In this document: positions 35,001 through 47,120 of the stretch, one piece after another | How the letters are laid out: the number at the start of each line of letters is the position of its first letter | How positions within the stretch are numbered: the stretch's first letter is position 1 | Source: Polytrichum commune | Lineage: Eukaryota; Streptophyta; Polytrichopsida; Polytrichales; Polytrichaceae | NCBI GenBank assembly: GCA_950295325.1 | Contig: OX485808.1 | Location: forward strand, 6,450,501-6,514,500 | Length of the DNA: 64,000 nt | Direction of reading: 5' to 3' | Made by a program: the position numbers and the translations under genes | Notes under the pieces: generated by a model | Databases searched by the model: none | Seen by the model: the letters and a program-made list of their open reading frames with translations, nothing else | What the model was told of the DNA's origin: nothing

Positions 35001-37998
35001 AGCACATAGACCTGTCATGGCACAGTTTGTCATTTTGACACCTCAAATAGCTTGACAAGTCAATGTGCATGAAAAAATGAATTCCAGAAAAACACCTAAA
35101 TGTCACTGGAGAACTGGTTACTGCTTGAAGTTTAACTTTTATCCTATACAAGGAAGCTTCTGGGCTAGATGGTCAGAAGCTTTACACAGAAATTGCTATT
35201 TTGGTGTTTGGAGATTGAATACAGGATTGTATGAACATCATGGAGATTTAAGGAAACTTACAGCACAAAATCCTTGGAAGAGCACCATTGACAGAGACAA
35301 AGAGCCTTGGTCAATATATTGCTTAGCCGCCACTGACAAATTGATCAGGAACCAACCCATCATGCCTGCTCGGATCCAGAAAAATCTATATCACCAGCGA
35401 GAATAAAATGTCAAATCTGAGACTGTAACAACTTTGTATTCCTAACATGTAGACCTTCAAACCTTTCACCCTCATGCTGGGAAAACCTCCCTTTCTATTA
35501 CCCTTGGTAAATATGTCATGCTACTCTCATAGATAGAAGAATTCTCTCCAGCAAATCAACTTACTTGAGGTCAATACCCAGAAAGTCTGGATTCAACTGC
35601 ACACCAAACCACCTGCACAATCAGCACCACATCATATCCTATGAAGTCTTGCTGATTTAACAAACACAAATTTTTTTTGCAGAAATAAGAATGATATTTC
35701 CACCTGATAGCAACCTTAATAAAATGGCACAACAACATGGGCACCCATACCTCCATTGTCAGATGTGTTTTCTGACAGGCGGAAAATAGGTCTCAATTGG
35801 AGGCAAGCCACAACAGAATTGATACCCATTTGCTACCCATTTGATGATCACTTGATAACCACGACAGGATGTCCTGGAAGCGTTAATTTGATACCCATTT
35901 TGTCTGTGCTTGAAAATTGGGGTATAGATTAGGTTTTTGACTGGTTCTCAAAACAGAATTCTGTAATAGTATATGTGCAAAATATCAAACGAGTATCAAT
36001 ACTGTGTATCAAATGGGCATTTGATGACCACAACAGGATGTACTGTAAGTGTTGATCAAAGTAAGAGAGCAAACCAATCTTCAATCACATTTCCAGTTGT
36101 CTGTGGTCTCAAAGATTCTGACTTGCTTTTCGATGAGCATCCTTTCAAGTAGAGCCATACAGACATCTGTTTCCCAACATAAATGGAGTCAATATCTGAG
36201 CAATGAATGCAGAGCATTATGCCTTGGAAGTTTCTGAGACACACATTCTGTTGTTGTTTTGTCACCCAAGTCCCACAAAAGCAAATTTCAAAGCTGATGA
36301 GTAACAATTAGTCCCTACTTACCAGAACACAGACCACAAGTGTAGTGATGCATAATTGGCCGCCTCTATCTGCAATTACCTGTCACACACATATCTGCAT
36401 TGGTTACAAATCAGCCCTGGTCACCTGCCACCCAAGAATGTTACACTCCCTTTGCATCATACTTATTCAGCATCATAAATTTATACAATGTGGCCAAAAA
36501 TGTTCTCACCATAATTCTTCTGGAAGTTCTAATGCCTTCAAACAGCTCAAGTCAAAGACAACTCATCTTGACCTGAGTGCGAACACCAATGTGGTGTGGG
36601 CATCTAGGTTCAAACTGGGTATCCATAAGGGTATAACATACTGAACAGTTGATGTCACATCCTTCAGTGATAGTATTGATACCCACTTGATATTTGCACA
36701 CATATCATTACAACACTCCATGGTATCACCTATATACCTTGGACATGACATATATACTTTTAATACCACGACCCGCCAGGTATCAATTTCTAAGCTCTCT
36801 TTCAGTACCCTACCCACTGGGTTTATGAAGGAAATGATACTCACATAACACTGGTAAACACTAAACCCCAGCAATGGAGCAACAACATGCACACAAGACT
36901 CTCACCACAATTTTTCTGGGAACTTACCAGCTTCAAATGGCTATTCATCAAAGACAACGCATCTACAATGTGGTATGGGTATGTAGCTTCAACCTAGGTA
37001 TCAATAAGAGCATAACATATCCGACCCAGCTGATATCACATCCTTCAGAACCAGTATCAATACTGGCTTGACCTTTGTACATATACTATTTCAAAATTCC
37101 ATGGACCGGTATATAGGTGAATGAATTGGTATCAATTAAAGACGATACCAGTCCAACACTGCTCTATACCTTGGACCTGAAATTTAAGAATCTTAATACC
37201 ATGACCCGCCAGGTATCAAATTCTAAGCTCTCTTTCAAGTATATCTATGAAGGAAACTAAACCCGCACAACACTGGTAAACACTGAACTACAGCAACGGA
37301 GAAACAACAGGGGGAAAAAGAAAATGGCATTTATTTACATGGCAAATTACCTACAACCTAACGGACAAATGGAAGTCCAATAATTTCTTTCAAAATGCTG
37401 ATTAATTGATGGAGAGGAATTTACCGTGGGTGAGATGTAGCCAGTGGCAATTCCAACGCCAAGGCCAGCCACCAACACCAGCAGCGATGCCAACCCTAAA
37501 CCCCACAGTAACCCACATTTACACACAAAACCTTCAAAACGCCTCACATCGTACCAGAATGAATTCATATATTGTGTTTCATAACTAACAGGAATCAATG
37601 TCTTTCTCCAACCAAAAATTTACCAGAAAATCGATTTACCATTGCATTTGTACTGGAGCAGGGTCTTGTCCGCCAACAAAGCTCCGGAGATGGTAGGTCC
37701 TGGCAGAACTATCCCAAGGAGTGCAAGAGCTCCAAGGTACCCGAGCAATACTTGCAGCTGCACCAAAATGCAAAATGATCCATCAAAACAACATCAAAAT
37801 GGGCTATGGTGGGAGAGAGAAAATGAGAAGAACCCAAAATAATAATTTGGAATGACGTTTTTGGGGAATGGCAAGCAAACTTGCCATGGCTAGCGATGGC
37901 ATGTCGATGAGAGGGCACGCTTTAACAGATGCGGCCACGGTTTCTCGGGTCCATTCCCAACTCATCGTCGATGCTGCTGTTGAGTCCCCGCTCCCCAT
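32075..37998 (-). CDS. FK: delta14-sterol reductase (FACKEL/ERG24 type), about 13 exons
   Basis: Exons 2-13, in coding order, are 37,757-37,640, 37,495-37,425, 36,379-36,323, 36,166-36,075, 35,612-35,565, 35,385-35,262, 35,011-34,965, 34,456-34,375, 34,139-34,063, 33,816-33,697, 33,253-33,179 and 32,228-32,075. All phases agree, giving 354 residues. Exon 1 is less sure: probably ATG at 37,998 with donor after 37,881, using acceptor gcaag at 37,751 instead of gcag at 37,758, for about 391 residues in total (Arabidopsis FK is about 369). The enzyme reduces the C14 double bond left by CYP51, using NADPH, in the ER membrane. Family marks are LLADKTLLQYKCNG, DWWFGVQLNP, FFWIRAGMMGW, DYFWYEEYMTST, WDIIAEKFGFMLIFGD, RGANKQKHMFK, GIARHCNYLGD and the terminal AVPWRIFPYLY. 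Several hydrophobic membrane segments are evident. One intron has a GC donor and the last has a tandem acceptor. No break is seen. Confidence 0.94.
32620..32900. repeat. CACTA-like terminal fragments in the last sterol-reductase intron
   Basis: 'atttagtgtagtta' near 32,665 and 'tgtttagtgtagtta' near 32,855 resemble right ends of the CACTA-like family at 23,942 and 63,043. No paired left end could be fixed. They lie in the intron between the 75-nt and last exons. Confidence 0.35.
36505..37311. repeat. two tandem copies (about 396-bp period) in sterol reductase intron 3
   Basis: Copy 1 starts at 36,505 and copy 2 at 36,901, both with 'ctcaccaYaatt'. Shared landmarks are 'tcaaagacaac', 'cacatccttcag', 'cgacccgccaggtatcaa', 'tctaagctctctttca' and 'cactggtaaacact'. 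The host intron is 36,380-37,424, so most of it is this duplication. Confidence 0.85.
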
Positions 37999-38170
37999 TT
38001 TGGCAAACCTACTTACAATGCAAATGCAATGTTGGTCGAAAATGCGATGGTGTTTATTTCGAATCACCACCGGGCGCTCCGCATCGCCCGGCTGGGTGCG
38101 TGCATTCCAGATTCGGAGAACAAGAATGTCGGAGATCGAAGGGGCGAACTTGGCGAGACAGAAGACTCAC

Positions 38171-39576
38171 GGCCACTTTATACACGGCCTGGGGCCGGCC
38201 GGAGCACCGGCCCGATTGAGGCCTCAATCGGGACGCACTTTATGAATTTTTCCCGGCCCAACCTTGTCGCATGTAAAGTGGTGAGGCCCGATTCTAGGGC
38301 CCGATGGTCTTGAGGGTTAAGTTTCATGGAACTTACCGTGGTCAATGCCCGGTGCTCTTGAGCATTAGTTACACGGCTTTTATTATGGGGGATGATCTCT
38401 ATAGGCTTATGGTTAGGGGGTCAACCTTGGGTCCCATTAGACTATATCGAGCCCTTTGAATCTAATTCCGGTGTCAAAATGCTCATATAAATTCACCTAC
38501 CATGTACAATGGAATAACCGATGTACCCGGTAACAAAAAAAAACCCAAAGTTGCAATGATACAATATTCATTATAGAGTAATCTATGTTTAGATATTAAT
38601 TGGCTTCGTTCCGTTCGGGAACATGACGACATTGAGCATATATTGTGGTGTGGGTTACTGATTATAAGTAGGCATTGCGCCAACATTGTTGTCGTGCTTT
38701 TTATTTTTCAAGCTATTATTTTTCAAGTTCATATTTATACACCTATAGACTTAATCAACCTTTCTATAGCCTCACTTAACTTTCTCTTTATAGATAAGAG
38801 ATTTTATTTTAAAAATAATAATTCTAACCATAGTATAAGTTTACATTATTGTTGGATCTAAGTGCGTGTAAACTTTTGAGCATGGTTCCACTTGGAAACT
38901 ATCTTTGGCTTATTTTTGGAATGTGTTTGTTATGGTTAAAATTGTGGAGTCACTACACTAAACATGATATTTGGTGTGAGATACTATAAATACGATCACT
39001 AGACTAAATATCACTAACCCTATGAAAGGAAGTAACATTAAATGTAAAATCAAACACTAAATATCATCCATGGTAATATGTGAAAGTTACATGCACGAAT
39101 TTAGTGTTAGGAAGGATATGGAAAAAAATTAACAATGAGAAAAAGAGAAGGGACATGGTAGTAGGGAAGGTGGTGGCGCATTTATGTCTAACACTAATTC
39201 TATGAAAAAATAATTAAGGGGAAGGTGGAAGGTGAGAAGGGGAAGGTGGAGGGGAGAGTAGTAAGGAGGAGAGGAAATGCTTTTACCCCTCCTATTGATT
39301 GACGGACAAGATTGGAACAATCCAACGGAGGAGCCCCATCCGGCCCTAGATGGGAGTTCGGGACGAGGAAAAACTCATCCCGAAATCTCATCTAGGGCCC
39401 GATGGTTTGGCGCCAAAATTGTGCCACCTAAGACACCACATGGGATAGGTGAGTGTTCGGGCCGGCCCCAAGTATAAAGCCCTTGGGCCCGATTTGATGA
39501 AATCGAGCGATCCTAATGGTTCAAATTTTGAGAGTTCCGGCCGACCCTCAATCCGGCCCCAAGTATAAAGTGGCCC
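38171..39576. mobile_element. candidate TIR element just upstream of the sterol reductase gene
   Basis: The left end reads 'ggccactttatac' then 'ggggccgg'. The right end, read in reverse complement, is 'gggccactttatac' then 'ggggccgg' and 'attgaggg'. Direct flanks are TCA and TCG, so the 3-bp target duplication is imperfect. A second copy of the right-end motif 'ggccccaagtataaag' at about 39,465 suggests nested or rearranged copies. GC-rich termini resemble the Tourist-like elements at 24,311 and 50,655. A CACTA-like fragment sits inside (38,951-39,110). The left end lies about 170 bp upstream of the proposed sterol-reductase ATG. Confidence 0.45.
38951..39110. mobile_element. CACTA-like MITE, short copy
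   Basis: Begins 'cactacactaaacatga', then 'tatttggtgtgag', and ends about 'aatttagtgttag'. It looks like a shortened member of the family at 23,942. The right end is imprecise. Confidence 0.4.
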
Positions 39577-42500
39577 TCGGTGCTGATTTTTCACAAGGTC
39601 CCTCACATGTCTAGGGACATGTTCATAAAAAAACATTTCCAGTGGACATGTTCTTAGAAAATGAACCAGTTTTTGGACGTGTCAAGTTCACTTTGGACGG
39701 GTTCTAAAAATAAATATATTTTTGATTATTTTTTCCAAAAAAAATGATACAAATATCAGTTACATTATGTCATATATGACATGTGAATATAAGCATAATG
39801 CAATCAAAGATAGATAGATAGATAGAAACTCCGGTCCCTTTTTAGCAAGGAGCCGGCGTGAATGAAGTGTCCGTTCGTAATGCCAATGACCCGATGCCCA
39901 TTGGACAAGGGGACATTGGGACAATACTACTCTCCCCTTTCGAGGATGGACACTATAGTGACACACTATACTAGTTCCTAGCTATCCGGACATGGTATCC
40001 CCCCAAAGGGCTTTGAGGTACCCATACAACAAGGTCTAAGGACCTCCCACCATAGTTGGGTGGACTAAGGTGGTGAGCACCACGCCGGCATGGGGAATAG
40101 AACCTAATGCAATCAAACCACTAATACCCAATCAAAATATCAATCTTGAAGTGCTTGATCCACCTACATACATTAATTCATCAACCACAAAATTTAGAAT
40201 GGGGTGGACTGGAAAGATGAGAATCGACAGCAAAAGACATATAACTGACAAACATTGAAGGCATAATTTGTCAAGATCCTATTGTTTCCAAGTGCAACCA
40301 GTCACATGTCGACATCTTTCGGTTTTTTTGTTTTTTGTTTTTTTTGCTAATTTTTTACCAACATTGTAAGAGACTTATTTATACCTCTTGCGGGACAGGT
40401 ATTTTCATTTTCAAACCGGTTTTGGGACGGGTTGTTTTTTCTTTAACCTTTCCATGGATGGGTTGGTTTAGAAATTACCAGTTTTGGGACGGGTTGCAAT
40501 TTTTTTGCCTTTCAATTCAAGGTTTTTGGACGTGGACGGGCAAAAACTTTGTGAAAAATCAACCCTACAGAAGAGCGTTGGAGCAACTTCAGCCTAGTTC
40601 ACACTTGGGATTTTGAGGGATATTTGAGATCCTCTTCCTCGTACCGCGTTCACATTGTCTCTGGTAAGTAGCTATAATACCTTAGAATACGATACTTGAC
40701 CCTTAAACTCTTTTTACCCCAAAATGTCAAGGTGATGTTTTTGTTCGGGCAGTCACCATTACCCTACCATACTAGCATACATGTTTACGTAAAGGTCGTT
40801 AGTGAATTTTGTGGTGTAAATGGCAAGCATCTTATTATGGATTATCATCCATTATGGAATCAAGAAGTTTTTTGGTATAACCAATCGTGAGTCATTGATC
40901 ATATTCTCAATCGTCCAATGTAAGATTCTCTAGAGGACTTTATGTTTGATAATATAGGTTGATATGGGTCAACCCTCATGCAAGCCCTTATTCACGGAAC
41001 GCCCTAGTCCAAGGGCTTTAAACATTACATCCTAATATTTTGATTTTGGACACATACATGGTTCAAGAATTGTGGGGAAACTCGTGACTTTACGTAGATG
41101 CCATTTGTATGGTCAAATGTACCAAGAAAGGTGTCATTTTTTTTTAAGAAGCTATTATATTCGAGTGACAGGTTTCAGTGATTTTGGGAGGAATTTGTTT
41201 TAGTTTTTGGGGGTTAAGGTTGTTTCTCGATTTTAAATCTAAAAAATGTTAGAAGTGGCCCCATTCATCTAACAAGTCTAGTGGGCAGTTTTCATAAGCA
41301 TTATTTTGATTGGAGCATACATATATGATAAATGAAATTTAGGGAAATTTAAGCTTGTAGAAATGATCTAGACTCAAATACATATCACACATATCTTTAT
41401 CATCATTGTCACATAAGACTTTATTTTTCACTTTTATTTTTTAATATGTTGAGCTAAATATGGACTCAAATACCACATACCATATAAATTATTAATTCAA
41501 CACTTGATGGGATTTGAACACATTCTCCCATGTCTCGCATAAACACACCCTTGGTTGTTTAAGGGTTAAAGAAGAAATAGCAACAAAGGGGCTCAATGTA
41601 CAACCTATATACATAATTTCTATGAGCTTCACCAAGTCTTCTAGTCACTTTTTTTATGAACTTGATTTAATAACACATTATTATATGTCAAGAGAAAATC
41701 ATAATCTTTGGCAGTGACAATGAATAGTTTGTATATTTGAACTTGAATAAATGTAATGAAGTGAAGATCAGATTAGACGGTCATATAGCCCCCCCCCCCT
41801 CCCCTTCCAATTACGTTGACTATTTGAACCTAGAGTGGTTATCATATTATGAGCGTGTTGTCCAATCTCCTTTGGACACAAGCATTTTTATATCTATTCT
41901 TGGAGCCACACCAAACCCAATACCACTAGAATATAGGTGTCCGACTAAGAGAAGTAATTGCATTAAGTGTGTCTACATTTCAACAACCTAAATGGGCCTC
42001 AAGTGAACATAATAAATGATCTCAACACCACCTTTCACCTCGAGCAATGGACAAGATTCTTGAGTGGATTTGCCTTGAGAGCAAACTACAGATGTGAAAA
42101 TGACCTCCTCAAATATTTCAATCAATAGAGTTATTGTCCTTAGACCATTAAACCTGAAAGGACCAATGGACACAACGTACAACCTCTATACATAAGCATC
42201 ACATGGTCCAAAAAATTTAAAATTGTTATATTTATGGGCTTGAACTTGATTTAGTGCACTTGTCTCATGTCAAGGGGAAAATAATAAAAAAGACAAAAAA
42301 ATTGATATGTGACATTGGCAATAATCCAAATACTAAGTATGTTTGCACCCAAGGGCACCCAACATGTGTATTTGAATCCAATTCTTCCAAGAACATTGAG
42401 GTATTAAACTGAGTTTAATAAATTAAAAACACACACACACACACTTGAAAATTGAGTTAATCTTGCATAGGATCACTTATAAGATAATTAGTTGAAAATG

Positions 42501-43227
42501 AAAGTATGTTTTCCAAATACATGTTGTTCTGCATGGAGAGCCCCAAAATGGGCCTCGGGCTAAAATCTCATAAACAAATTCCAAAAAATCAAGTAGACAT
42601 GTTACTTGGTGTGATAACCCCTCCCTGCCAAAGGTTACCTAATGGTACTACAAAAACATGTGCAAGATCTTTAGTTTATACAACTCTCACGAACACTTTC
42701 TTTGACATGTCTTGGTGTCTTGATATGGTCAAGTATATGATCACAAGTAAATTAATACTAATAAAATTCTTGCCTTTGTTGAATACCATACTAAGTGCAT
42801 ATAGAAGAATCATGTTGTTGTTGTAATGTTCAAGATTCAATTGAAGTACATCTAACTTACAACAACTTTGTAGAAAGCACATGTTAAAACCAAAACCAAA
42901 ATGTTTATAAATACAAACATTGTGGAAGTGACCCATACACTCCTTATTTCATATCATTGCTTTTTGCAGAAAACGTTTACGGCATGCTCGTGTATGATTG
43001 GGCACACCTATGCTTAAACTCTATTATCACGTCATCACTCATTAGGTTCCAATAAATACTATGGTGACACATGCTACTTTTTAAAACACAAGGGGAAGGG
43101 CAAACATTTAATCAATCTACGCCTAAATTAATCCACACATGAGGTGTAAGTACCTATCACGTGGTACCTATTGTATCGTAAACGATCACCAAAAATCCAA
43201 ATCCAAATTTTGTTGAAATATGAAACT

Positions 43228-43263
<36 letters not shown>

Positions 43264-43614
43264 TTAGTGTGAATGATGAATGCTTCGCCTTGATCGTAGT
43301 CACAAGCTCATATGTGAACCTAGTGTAGATTTATTCAGTTGTTAGTCCTTTGTCGATGCCATATGCCAATAGCAACATAGCACCAACCTCAATCTTGTTA
43401 ATAAAAACAAAACACCTTTGCAACTTGCCATAGTTTCATGTTTTGCACAAGTTTGATTTGAAAAGCATGCACATTTGAGCCAACAAATTAAAGCCCCCCC
43501 ATTCCCTTGTCATCTCCTTAGATACTCTCCCTTGATGACTCACCTATTAAGAATATTAAACACAACAACTCAAGGTTTAGTAATAATTAGGGTAAGAAAA
43601 AGAAGGTGCATTGA
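39577..43614. other. intergenic, no gene seen
   Basis: Contains an AGAT run near 39,808, a family-C fragment at about 40,290-40,330, a reverse family-B fragment at 41,870-41,965, an AC run near 42,429-42,443 and a GA microsatellite at 43,229-43,261. Around 40,390-40,540 the phrase 'ttttgggacgggttg' recurs. Open frames show no domain. Confidence 0.5.
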
Positions 43615-43811
43615 TTATCCCAATTAGTGTGTGTTACTATTCGGAGTTATGCAATGTTAAAACTATTTAATGAGCATCTAATATTCTACCAAGCGAGTCA
43701 TTTATGTTCTATAATGTTTGAACAATACATTGAACTTTCATTAGTGAAAATTGAACTCCTAAGTTGGAATTTTTTGCACTATGTAATTTTGAATACACAT
43801 AGATTGGGATG
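43615..43811. mobile_element. MITE with 'tatcccaattag' ends, copy 1
   Basis: Left end 'ttatcccaattagtgtgtgt', followed by 'tactattcggagttatgca'; right end a decayed reverse complement finishing 'agattgggatga'. It matches the better-preserved copy at 45,325-45,535. The superfamily is not assigned because the target duplication is unclear. Confidence 0.55.
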
Positions 43812-43840
43812 ACTAGTGTTGTACTAATAGCAAATGCTTA

Positions 43841-43905
43841 GGGTTAATTTCCATGCAGGTCACTTATCCACCAAATTTTTGGTGGAAATTTAGATTCCAT
43901 CATTT
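43841..43905. mobile_element. 120-bp Tourist-like family, partial copy
   Basis: Starts 'gggttaatttccatgcagg' directly after TTA, then 'cttatccaccaaa'. It corresponds to the left half of the element at 56,721-56,840. The right end is not recovered. Confidence 0.45.
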
Positions 43906-44244
43906 GAAGTTGATGAGCAATTAACTTAATTTTGTTGAATCAATTGTCATACATTAAAGTCTAATTGGGCATGCATTTGCCTAAATTCAATTGTTGTGTC
44001 ATCCTTTAACACAATCACACAATCACACAATCACACAATGGCAAATGGCATTTTTTTTTTCTTTTTTTTGGGGGGGGGGCAACATTGTATTTATTTATGT
44101 GTAATAACATGTGCACGTACTTGGATGTACCTATTTTTTCAAAAACATGATCAAAATTCCAAGCCTTGTTATATGTAAGAGCTATTTCCATATGCAACAC
44201 AAGATAGATACTTGAGATAGACAACCCCTTTTTTTCTTATATTA

Positions 44245-44715
44245 GAACACCTATATATTGAGTGATATGTAATATGGTGTGGCTCCAGTATCACATACCA
44301 AAAAGACGTGTGTTTAAAAGGGATTGAACTACATGCTCAAAACACAATATTCATTCTAAGCTCGATAGCTAATATAATTGGGGGCACCTATATGACCATT
44401 TAATGAGCATGAGAATCTTCATCTTGAGAAAGAGAGTGAGAGAGAGAGAGAGCCGCCAACCTTTGGGGTTGGCGTGAATGAGGGATGCTTCACCTTGATC
44501 ATAATTGCGAGCTCATATGTGAACCCATATTGGGTTGATTGAGCACTAATGAATAAGATATTCATATGTGATCTAAAAACAACGATAATAGTCACTAAAG
44601 ACTCCAATCAATGGATTTGCTAACCAATGTGTTCTAATTGTGCGTATCATGTATGTGGAGAAGTGGACTACCTAGCCGTGGAAAAATAGCCATTTAAGAC
44701 CCATGTACCTTATTT
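44245..44715 (+). repeat. dispersed repeat family B, copy 3
   Basis: Contains 'cacctatatattgagtg', 'ggtgtggctcca', 'gaactacatgctca', 'gggggcacctatatgaccat' and 'tttaagacccatgtaccttatt'. A GA run and about 100 bp of extra sequence are inserted relative to 21,098-21,480. Confidence 0.6.
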
Positions 44716-45014
44716 ACCTATGCAAGTTACCATGGCCATCACATGGTTTTGCACACCTTTGGATTGGAAAGCAAGCACATAACTTACTCAACTTAACGTA
44801 GACAACATACCATTACACAACTCATTGATTGCATTCCGTAGGACTAGTAGGTATCACACAAACATAATTCTCCTTTAATTATGATATTCCATGTTGATAG
44901 GAAACACTTTGGTTGTGTACAATGAACTTTTCGACAAGCAACTGTAAAATTTCAAAGTTTTTTTAATCACGACCTCTTTCTTTGGAAAGCGACCATCATG
45001 CATATGCTCAGTAC

Positions 45015-45640
45015 TGTTATGAACCCTTATACGGTTACTTTTGCTTTATTAGACACCTGTATTTGAGTGACATGTGGTTTGACGTGGCTCCAAGAAATAC
45101 CAAGAAAACATATGTTAAAAAAAAGATGGACTACGTGCTCATAAAATGTTAATCAACCCTAGATTTAATAATCAACATGATTGGGGGGAACCTATATCAC
45201 CATTCAACGAGCATGAGAATCTTCAATCTAATAAGATGGTTCATACGACTCTCTCTGAAAACAATGATAAAAGTCACTACAATCTCAATTCAATGGATTA
45301 ACGAACCATCTCGTACTACACTGATAATCCCAATCAGTCCGTGTTATTATTCGGAGTTACGTTGTGCAATAACATCTTACTCGAGAGTCCAATTTCTACT
45401 AACGAAAGTTCAATAAGTTGTTTGAACAATATTATAAAACATAAATGACTTTGCTTGATGAAAATATGATATTCTCATCAACTAGTTAGAGCGTTGTGTA
45501 ACTCCGAATAATAACACACACTACTAATTGGGATAAATGATTGTGCTAATTGTTTGTGTGTTTCCACATCCTAGGAGAAGTGGGCTATGTAGTCGAAGAA
45601 AGTAACCATTTAAGACCCATCTATCTGCCTTATGAGCTGA
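45015..45640 (+). repeat. dispersed repeat family B, copy 4, with a MITE inside
   Basis: Carries the same landmarks as 21,098-21,480 but is about 230 bp longer, because the TIR element at 45,325-45,535 interrupts it between 'tcgtactac' and 'catcctaggagaagtgggct'. Confidence 0.65.
45325..45535. mobile_element. MITE with 'taatcccaat' ends, copy 2
   Basis: Long terminal inverted repeats: left 'taatcccaatcagtccgtgt' then 'tattattcggagttac'; right 'gtaactccgaataataacac' then 'actactaattgggata'. They pair over about 45 bp with few mismatches. It interrupts a family-B repeat, so it is younger than that copy. Flanks are not decisive for a target duplication. Confidence 0.7.
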
Positions 45641-47120
45641 CGAAGTCCCTCCCTCTATTCTATCTCCCTCGAAGCAAGGCTTGGAACCACTACATACTTG
45701 AGCTAAGGAAAGCGAGGTACCAAAAGCATCATAGCTTGATCATCGGAATGGATTCTGGAACAACAACGACATCATCGTCATCAACATCAACCAGAAACAA
45801 TTGGGAAGGAAGAAGCCAGAAGGCATCATCTTCGTCATCTGTTTCCAAAGGTGAGAACAGAAAAGATAGAGTAGAGAAGACAGGGAAAGGAAGAGCAAAG
45901 AGGAATTGAGAGAGGGAGAGTGAGAGAGGGAGAGGGAGGGAGAGAGAGAGATTGGTTCTTCGATTGTTGTCAGGTATTCGCAACCCCTTCAACTTCTCGT
46001 GGGAGAATTCCTGGCCTTGCATTGTACACCTACTGACATGGCCAACTCCACTTACGAGAATGATTGCTGGCCGCAGGGTTGCGTGTGTGGACAGGTGAAG
46101 GAGTCGCGAGGTTTGGGGTTCTTGAAAACCGGGAGGGAAGGAGGGGCATGTTAGGATTAGTTCGGTAAATGGTAATGATGATTGCACAGAGTGGTGTGCG
46201 AGGAGGAGGAGTGTGGAGGAGTGTGGTCCACTTCGTTTCTATTTTTGTTGGGCGGGAGCTTTGGGGGTGAAGAGGGTTTTAATCCCCACCTTTTAGGGTT
46301 CTAGACGGGGTCTCCAATGTGGGGGGTTATGATGCATGTTTGAGGGTTTTGTGGTGGAGGAGTGTCAACATCTCTCTCTAAGACTCTTGGAGGAGCAATG
46401 TCATCACGAGCCTGGCGTGTTGGGGGGTCATCATCGAGAATGCTGGCAAATTGTAGCGGGCAAGAGGTGAATAAGTTGGGGATTGTCCTGGCTAATTACG
46501 CGCGAAGATTGGGAGACGTGGAAAAACCCGTGCGCAGCTTGTGAACGTGGACAGAGGGCAAGCAGAGGGAAGGGAGGAAGGAAGGAAGGAAGGAAGGAAG
46601 GAAGGATTGATTGATTGATTGATGTATTTATGTATGTATGCCTCATCATCAAAATTAAAGTTGAAGCTTTTCTTCTCTATAGGAGTCCTCTCCTTTGAGC
46701 TCAGGTAGGAAGTAAGAAGGACGATCCCTCCTAAGAGTCAACCAAATCCTAACAAGAAGAGGAAGAAGAAAAAGTGGCATTCATGTATATTCTCAACAAG
46801 GTGATTCTATGTGATTATGTGAGTGTATATGCTCCGTCGCCGGTGAACTTCTCCAGACTACTGGTGAGGCAAAGAAGGAAATTTTGAACTGGAACAAAAT
46901 TCCTCTTCTCAGGCGAGAGGGAGAAATGGTTGTGGTGGTATTTATACACGTGGGGAAGATTGAGTTACGATTATGACGATGATCACCAGCTTTGAAGAAC
47001 GAACGAGGAGTGTGTAGCTCCTTTTTTGGTGGTTGGTATTGAAAACTGGGTGGATTGGTTCATTCAGTTTTTTTCTTTTTTTTTGGGGGGGGGGGGATTG
47101 ATTGAGCAAGTGGAGCAATA
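45641..47120. promoter_or_regulatory. upstream region of the trihelix-NMNAT gene
   Basis: GA-rich tract at about 45,905-45,952 and GGAA/GATT microsatellites at 46,574-46,623. TATTTATA lies at 46,939-46,946 next to a G-box core, CACGTG, at 46,947-46,952, about 170 bp before the ATG. Read on the minus strand the first motif is TATAAATA, a perfect TATA box, so direction is ambiguous. Several open frames of 60-150 codons on both strands are low-complexity and not supported as genes. A poly-T/poly-G stretch precedes the ATG. Confidence 0.35.

Noticed and set aside
45729-46187. 152-codon minus-strand open frame with Leu/Ser and Asp/Val runs
   Set aside because: It reflects the GA-rich tract and CAT/TCA simple repeats read on the opposite strand; no domain is seen.
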